Notes under the pieces: generated by a model
The model's input: the letters and a program-made list of their open reading frames with translations, nothing else
Databases searched by the model: none
Told to the model about the DNA's origin: nothing
Assembly: GCA_002450985.1 (NCBI GenBank)
Contig: DKBA01000286.1
Span: forward strand, 316 to 7,456
Source of the DNA: Acidimicrobiia bacterium UBA6912
GTDB lineage: Bacteria; Actinomycetota; Acidimicrobiia; Spongiisociales; UBA5794
Length of the DNA: 7,141 bases
Direction of reading: 5' to 3'
Program-made: the position numbers and the translations under genes
In this document: positions 4,667-7,141 of the stretch, one piece after another
How the letters are laid out: every line of letters starts with the position of its first letter
Numbering within the stretch: the first letter of the stretch is position 1

Positions 4667-5734
4667 TCAGTCGTGCGCAGCCCGCTCCTCGGCCCCCTGT
4701 ACATCCCGAACGGAGATGATCAGCTTGCCGAGTGCGTGGCCGTGACCAAGATGACGTAGCGCTGAGGCAGCATCTGCGAGCGGGTAGATGGCCTCGATCA
4801 CCGGCGTGATCGAGCCCGCGTCCAGAAGACCGGCGAGCAGCTCCAGATCCTCGGTCTTCACCTGCGCCGTGAACCAGGTCATCCGCCTGTCACCGAAGCG
4901 CGACTGCAGCTTGCGCACCGCCAGCCTGCGGAACGGACCCAAGATGGCGTGCTTGGGGCCGGTGATCGTGACATTGATGCCGCCCGGCGCGAGCACTCGG
5001 CTCGTCTCCGACCACGGCCGGTCGCCCGCGTTGTCGAAGAGGATGTCGTAGCCCCGCTCGGTGGCCGTGTAGTCGTCTCGGGTGTAGTCGATGACGCGAT
5101 CGGCGCCTATCGAGGCCGCCATGGCGACCTTGCCGGTGCTGCACACCGCAGTCACCTCCGCTCCGAACGACTTGGCGATCTGCACGGCGAACGTGCCGAC
5201 GCCGCCCGAGGCGCCGTTGACGAGGACCCTCTTGCCCGGCTCGATCCCACCCTGGTCGCGCAGCCCTTGCAGCGCCGTCAACGCGGCGAGCGGCACCGCC
5301 GCCGCCTGCTCGAACGTCACCCCCGCAGGCTTGGGGACGAGCGATGTCTCGCGCCCCACGGCGTACTCGGCGAAGGCGCCATGTCCGATCTCGCCGAACA
5401 CTTCGTCGCCAGGCCGGAAGCGGGTGACGTCGCCGCCGACTCGTACGACGACCCCGGCGACGTCGGCGCCGGGAATGCCGTGCTTCGGCTTCGTCAGGCC
5501 CGCCATGGCCCGCGCCATGTAGGGGGTCCCGGTGGTCATGTGCCAGTCGTACATGTTGAGCGACGACGCTTCCACCCGGATGAGCACCTCGCCATCGCCC
5601 GGAGCGGGCGTTGCGACCTCTCTCATCTCCAGCACGTCTGGCGTCCCGTAGCGGTCCTGGACGATCGCCCGCATCCGAAGCGGCAGCTCGTCTGCCGCCG
5701 GAGGTGTGTGCGAACTCCGGTCGATGTCGGTCAT
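4667..5734 (-). CDS. Zinc-independent MDR oxidoreductase, quinone-oxidoreductase/NAD(P)-dependent alcohol dehydrogenase-like
   Basis: The 355-residue protein has the medium-chain dehydrogenase/reductase layout: a GroES-like N-terminal half (about 21-150) and a Rossmann nucleotide-binding half. Key features are MRAIVQDRYGTPDVLEMREV (21-40), the PGADVAGVV strand (88-96), FRPGDEVFG (106-114), GAFAEYAV (119-126), the cofactor loop NGASGGVG (173-180), and GADRVIDYT (210-218). The Cys/His ligands of catalytic zinc in classical alcohol dehydrogenases are missing, and there is no structural-zinc Cys cluster, so it belongs to the quinone oxidoreductase-like branch that reduces enones or quinones with NAD(P)H. 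The actual substrate is unknown. The start at 5734 is supported by GGGGAGAG six bases upstream; the frame runs open to 5800 but without a ribosome site, and that part holds the promoter. It is divergent from a TetR regulator, which very likely controls it. The last 14 residues are a polar tail. Confidence 0.93.
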   Translation of the reverse strand: MTDIDRSSHTPPAADELPLRMRAIVQDRYGTPDVLEMREVATPAPGDGEVLIRVEASSLNMYDWHMTTGTPYMARAMAGLTKPKHGIPGADVAGVVVRVGGDVTRFRPGDEVFGEIGHGAFAEYAVGRETSLVPKPAGVTFEQAAAVPLAALTALQGLRDQGGIEPGKRVLVNGASGGVGTFAVQIAKSFGAEVTAVCSTGKVAMAASIGADRVIDYTRDDYTATERGYDILFDNAGDRPWSETSRVLAPGGINVTITGPKHAILGPFRRLAVRKLQSRFGDRRMTWFTAQVKTEDLELLAGLLDAGSITPVIEAIYPLADAASALRHLGHGHALGKLIISVRDVQGAEERAAHD

Positions 5735-5771
5735 TCGTTGCTCTCCCCGTGTCGGTGGTCTCATACGTCGT

Positions 5772-5800
5772 AAGGTAACCATACATAGTAAGACTGTCAA
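5772..5800 (-). promoter_or_regulatory. Promoter of the MDR oxidoreductase gene
   Basis: On the minus strand, TTGACA (5800-5795), a perfect -35 consensus, is followed after exactly 17 bases by TACCTT (5777-5772) as the -10. Transcription would start near 5765, giving a leader of about 31 bases that includes the GGGGAGAG ribosome site. The -35 lies in the spacer of the inverted repeat at 5787-5808, so a repressor bound there would block it. Confidence 0.65.
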
Positions 5801-5808
5801 GCCTTACT
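5787..5808. promoter_or_regulatory. Probable TetR-family operator
   Basis: AGTAAG (5787-5792) and CTTACT (5803-5808) are exact reverse complements with a ten-base spacer. It is nested in a wider imperfect inverted repeat: 5763-5775 against 5802-5814 matches at 10 of 13 positions (CCTTAC-nn-CGTA core). Two further small palindromes flank it: TACGTCGTA (5764-5772) and CGTACGGTACG (5810-5820). The stretch is conspicuously AT-richer than its surroundings. It is placed between divergent tetR and oxidoreductase genes, over both predicted -35 elements, as expected for autoregulation plus target repression. Confidence 0.6.
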
Positions 5809-5822
5809 TCGTACGGTACGAT
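5794..5822 (+). promoter_or_regulatory. Possible tetR promoter, leaderless transcript
   Basis: On the plus strand CTGTCA (5794-5799) and TACGAT (5817-5822) are 17 bases apart. A start six to eight bases beyond the -10 falls at about 5829-5830, on the in-frame ATG at 5830. No Shine-Dalgarno sequence precedes either ATG, which agrees with a leaderless mRNA, common in actinobacteria. Confidence 0.4.
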
Positions 5823-6531
5823 GACCTGCATGGTGACCGATGCCGAGGCGACCGCAGCACAGCGAATCCCACTGAGCAAGGAGCGAGTGCTCCGCGCCGC
5901 CATCGCCCTCGCCGACGCCCAGGGCATCCAGGCGCTCACGATGCGCAACCTCGCCCACGAGCTCGGGGTCGAGGCGATGTCGCTCTACTACCACGTGGCC
6001 AACAAGGAGGCACTTCTCGACGGCGTCGTCGACACCCTGGTCGGCGAGATCGAGGAGGAGCTGGGTGGCTTCGACGTGGTGTCTGGGAAGGACGGCTGGA
6101 AGCGCGCCCTGCGTTCTCGGATCCTGACGGCGCGCACGGTCATGCTTCGCCACAAGTGGGCGCCCGGCCTGATCGAGACGAGGACCACCATGACCCCCAC
6201 GCTCCTCCGCTACATGGACACCATGCTCGGCATCATGATCGAGGGCGGCTTCTCGTACGACCTCGGCCACCACGCCATGCATGCGCTGGGGAGCCGCGCC
6301 CTCGGGTTCAACCAGGAGCTGTTTGCGCCGGACGAGGGTCAGGACGGCACCGAGGGCGCCGAGATGCTCGAGGACCTCGCTGCCCACATCCCCTACATCG
6401 CGGGGATGCTTGCGGACGTGGTCCATGAGGGCCCCGACACCACGCTCGGCTGGTGCGACGACCAGACCGAGTTCGAGTTCGGGCTCGATCTCATGCTCGA
6501 CGGGCTGGAGCGGCGCGCCGCGGCGCAGTGA
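5821..6531 (+). CDS. TetR-family transcriptional regulator with TetR_C-type effector domain
   Basis: The 236-residue protein has the TetR N-terminal helix-turn-helix: LSKERVLRAAIALADAQGIQ (18-37) and ALTMRNLAHELGVEAMSLYYHVANKEALLD (39-68). The latter holds the recognition helix and the family-typical YYHVxNKExLLD ending. The rest (about 80-232) is helical and matches the TetR_C class of ligand-binding/dimerisation domains in feel (ILTARTVMLRHKWAPGLIETR, GHHAMHALGSRALGF, EFEFGLDLMLDGLE, the last broken across 217-230). It is most likely a repressor released by a small hydrophobic ligand. The gene is divergent from the MDR oxidoreductase with 86 bases between starts, so it presumably controls that gene and itself. 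The start is uncertain: ATG 5821 gives the longest form, while ATG 5830 or GTG 5833 fit the predicted leaderless transcript; none has a ribosome site. It converges with the sigma-like gene, with 21 bases between stops. Confidence 0.92.
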   Translation: MTCMVTDAEATAAQRIPLSKERVLRAAIALADAQGIQALTMRNLAHELGVEAMSLYYHVANKEALLDGVVDTLVGEIEEELGGFDVVSGKDGWKRALRSRILTARTVMLRHKWAPGLIETRTTMTPTLLRYMDTMLGIMIEGGFSYDLGHHAMHALGSRALGFNQELFAPDEGQDGTEGAEMLEDLAAHIPYIAGMLADVVHEGPDTTLGWCDDQTEFEFGLDLMLDGLERRAAAQ

Positions 6532-6552
6532 GCCGTCGGACGCCTGCTCGTG

Positions 6553-6912
6553 TCAGCGGCCGGCCACCGGCCGGCGGTGACCATCGACGGCAGCCTGGGC
6601 CCGGCCGAAACGGAAGCGCCAGAAGTGCCGCCGGCTCGCGCTCCGGGAGTCGTTGAGCGCGAGACCCGTGCGGTGCGCCTCGGCGAAGAGCCAGGACTTG
6701 AAGCGCTCGGGCTGGAAAGAGCGCAGGGACTCATGGGCGGCGGCGAAGGTGGCTTCCGTCGCCTCCGAGGCGGCATCGTCGCCGACGAGGGCGGTCAGGA
6801 AGCCGACGACGCTCCCGTAGTAGCGCTCCCGCAGGGCATCGAAAGCCTCGTCATGGCCCTGGGAAACGGCGAGCATGAGCTCGGTGTCGGGGAGCTGCGT
6901 CGACTGCTCCAT
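6553..6912 (-). CDS. Sigma-70 region 2-like protein (ECF-type) lacking region 4
   Basis: The 119-residue form aligns in pattern with region 2 of ECF sigma factors. It has an opening DTELMLAVSQGHDEAFDALRERYYGSV (split across 9-35) like 'D-x-E-L-x-x-x-x-x-G-D-x-x-A-F-x-x-L-x-x-R-Y', then VVGFLTALVGDDAASEATEATFAAAHESL (35-63) like regions 2.1-2.2, then PERFKSWLFAEAHRTGLALNDSRSASRR (68-95) like regions 2.3-2.4 with the WL..A motif. It differs from a working sigma in that the D-D-x-T-Q-E core of region 2.2 is replaced by ASEATEATF, and there is no region 4 helix-turn-helix; the chain stops after a basic tail (RFRFGRAQAAVDGHRRPVAGR). No continuation is possible, because tetR ends 21 bases beyond. 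It may be a degenerate sigma or a region-2-only factor. The start is uncertain: ATG 6912 is used; GTG 6921 has GAGGGG closer, and ATG 6963 or 6990 are in frame. Confidence 0.65.
   Translation of the reverse strand: MEQSTQLPDTELMLAVSQGHDEAFDALRERYYGSVVGFLTALVGDDAASEATEATFAAAHESLRSFQPERFKSWLFAEAHRTGLALNDSRSASRRHFWRFRFGRAQAAVDGHRRPVAGR
6557..6573. terminator. Strong GC hairpin at the tetR / sigma-like convergent junction
   Basis: CGGCCGG (6557-6563) and CCGGCCG (6567-6573) form a perfect seven-base stem with a three-base loop. It begins 26 bases after the tetR stop and falls in the last codons of the opposing gene. There is no T tract, so it may act as a GC-only or transcript-end hairpin; the call rests on stem strength and placement. 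Confidence 0.4.
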
Positions 6913-7141
6913 CCGGGTCACCCGACCCCTCGCAACCGAGCACACGGCGCGAAACGACGGCATCGCATCCGGTCCCCGATGCATGCACATCGCTGCCGAT
7001 TCGCACGGCCCGACGTCGCATCGACGGATGCCGAGGCCGGCGGTCCGAGAAGCGGTGCTGCGGTCAGCCCGCTCTCGCAGTTCTGCAACATGTTGCGCCC
7101 GTTGATGCTCTCACCCCTCACGCCGGCGCGACCCGCACCTT
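6913..7141. other. Region upstream of the sigma-like gene, no defensible gene
   Basis: I see no protein family in any frame of these 229 bases. A minus-strand open frame (7121-6918) starts at an ATG and is Cys- and Arg-rich, but it overlaps the upstream end of the sigma-like frame and has low-complexity composition typical of a shadow. A minus-strand stop at 7118-7120 could end a gene entering from the right, but only seven codons would be visible. The region holds one clear palindrome. Confidence 0.5.
7085..7096. repeat. Perfect 12-bp palindrome GCAACATGTTGC
   Basis: The twelve bases read identically on both strands. It lies about 170 bases upstream of the sigma-like start, in sequence without a supported gene, and is a candidate protein-binding site. 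No flanking promoter hexamers were identified with confidence. Confidence 0.4.

Noticed and set aside
4890..5948. Long Arg-rich minus-strand frame overlapping the oxidoreductase and tetR
   Set aside because: Composition is a frame-shifted shadow (Arg/Gly/His-rich), and it crosses both a real gene and the promoter region.
6918..7121. 67-residue Cys/Arg-rich minus-strand ORF upstream of the sigma-like gene
   Set aside because: It overlaps the upstream part of the sigma-like frame, has no recognisable Cys spacing and no good ribosome site.
7118..7141. End of a gene entering from the right on the minus strand (seven codons then TGA)
   Set aside because: Too little sequence to distinguish from chance; it needs the right flank.
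1..7141. Search for CRISPR array, tRNA, rRNA, IS ends or integrase
   Set aside because: No regularly spaced direct repeats, cloverleaf sequence, transposase motifs or terminal inverted repeats were seen.

Overview
The window is G+C-rich (roughly two thirds by eye), with short intergenic gaps, purine-rich ribosome sites and GC-ending codons. This fits a high-GC actinobacterium. No rRNA or marker gene is present, so nothing more precise is claimed. It looks like chromosomal accessory sequence: no insertion sequence, integrase, tRNA or CRISPR array was seen.

Left edge (1-551, + strand): the C-terminus of a BNR/Asp-box beta-propeller protein overlaps by four bases (GTGA) a small MoaD/ThiS-like beta-grasp protein ending in Gly-Gly. 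Converging on this pair is a minus-strand unit: a DEAD-box RNA helicase carrying a canonical RRM at its C-terminus (841-2328), followed by an unrecognised 68-residue protein (575-781).

Middle (2329-4618): a divergent control region of about 280 bp separates the helicase from a plus-strand GHSMG alpha/beta hydrolase (2606-3766). Three very small genes follow. The first encodes a stand-alone RRM protein about 50% identical to the RRM of the helicase. The second, overlapping it at TGATG, encodes a 67-residue single-zinc-finger protein. The third encodes a 58-residue Cys/His-rich protein. Helicase-RRM, free RRM and the two zinc miniproteins together look like an RNA-handling neighbourhood. This is the most interesting part of the window.

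Right part (4667-6531): a zinc-independent MDR oxidoreductase (minus) and a TetR-family regulator (plus) diverge from an unusually AT-rich 86-bp region. It holds a TTGACA-17-TACCTT promoter, a plausible opposing promoter, and nested inverted repeats over both -35 elements. This is a classic local repressor/target layout. Convergent with tetR is a 119-residue protein resembling only region 2 of ECF sigma factors (6553-6912). The right edge (6913-7141) holds no gene I can defend, but contains a perfect 12-bp palindrome.
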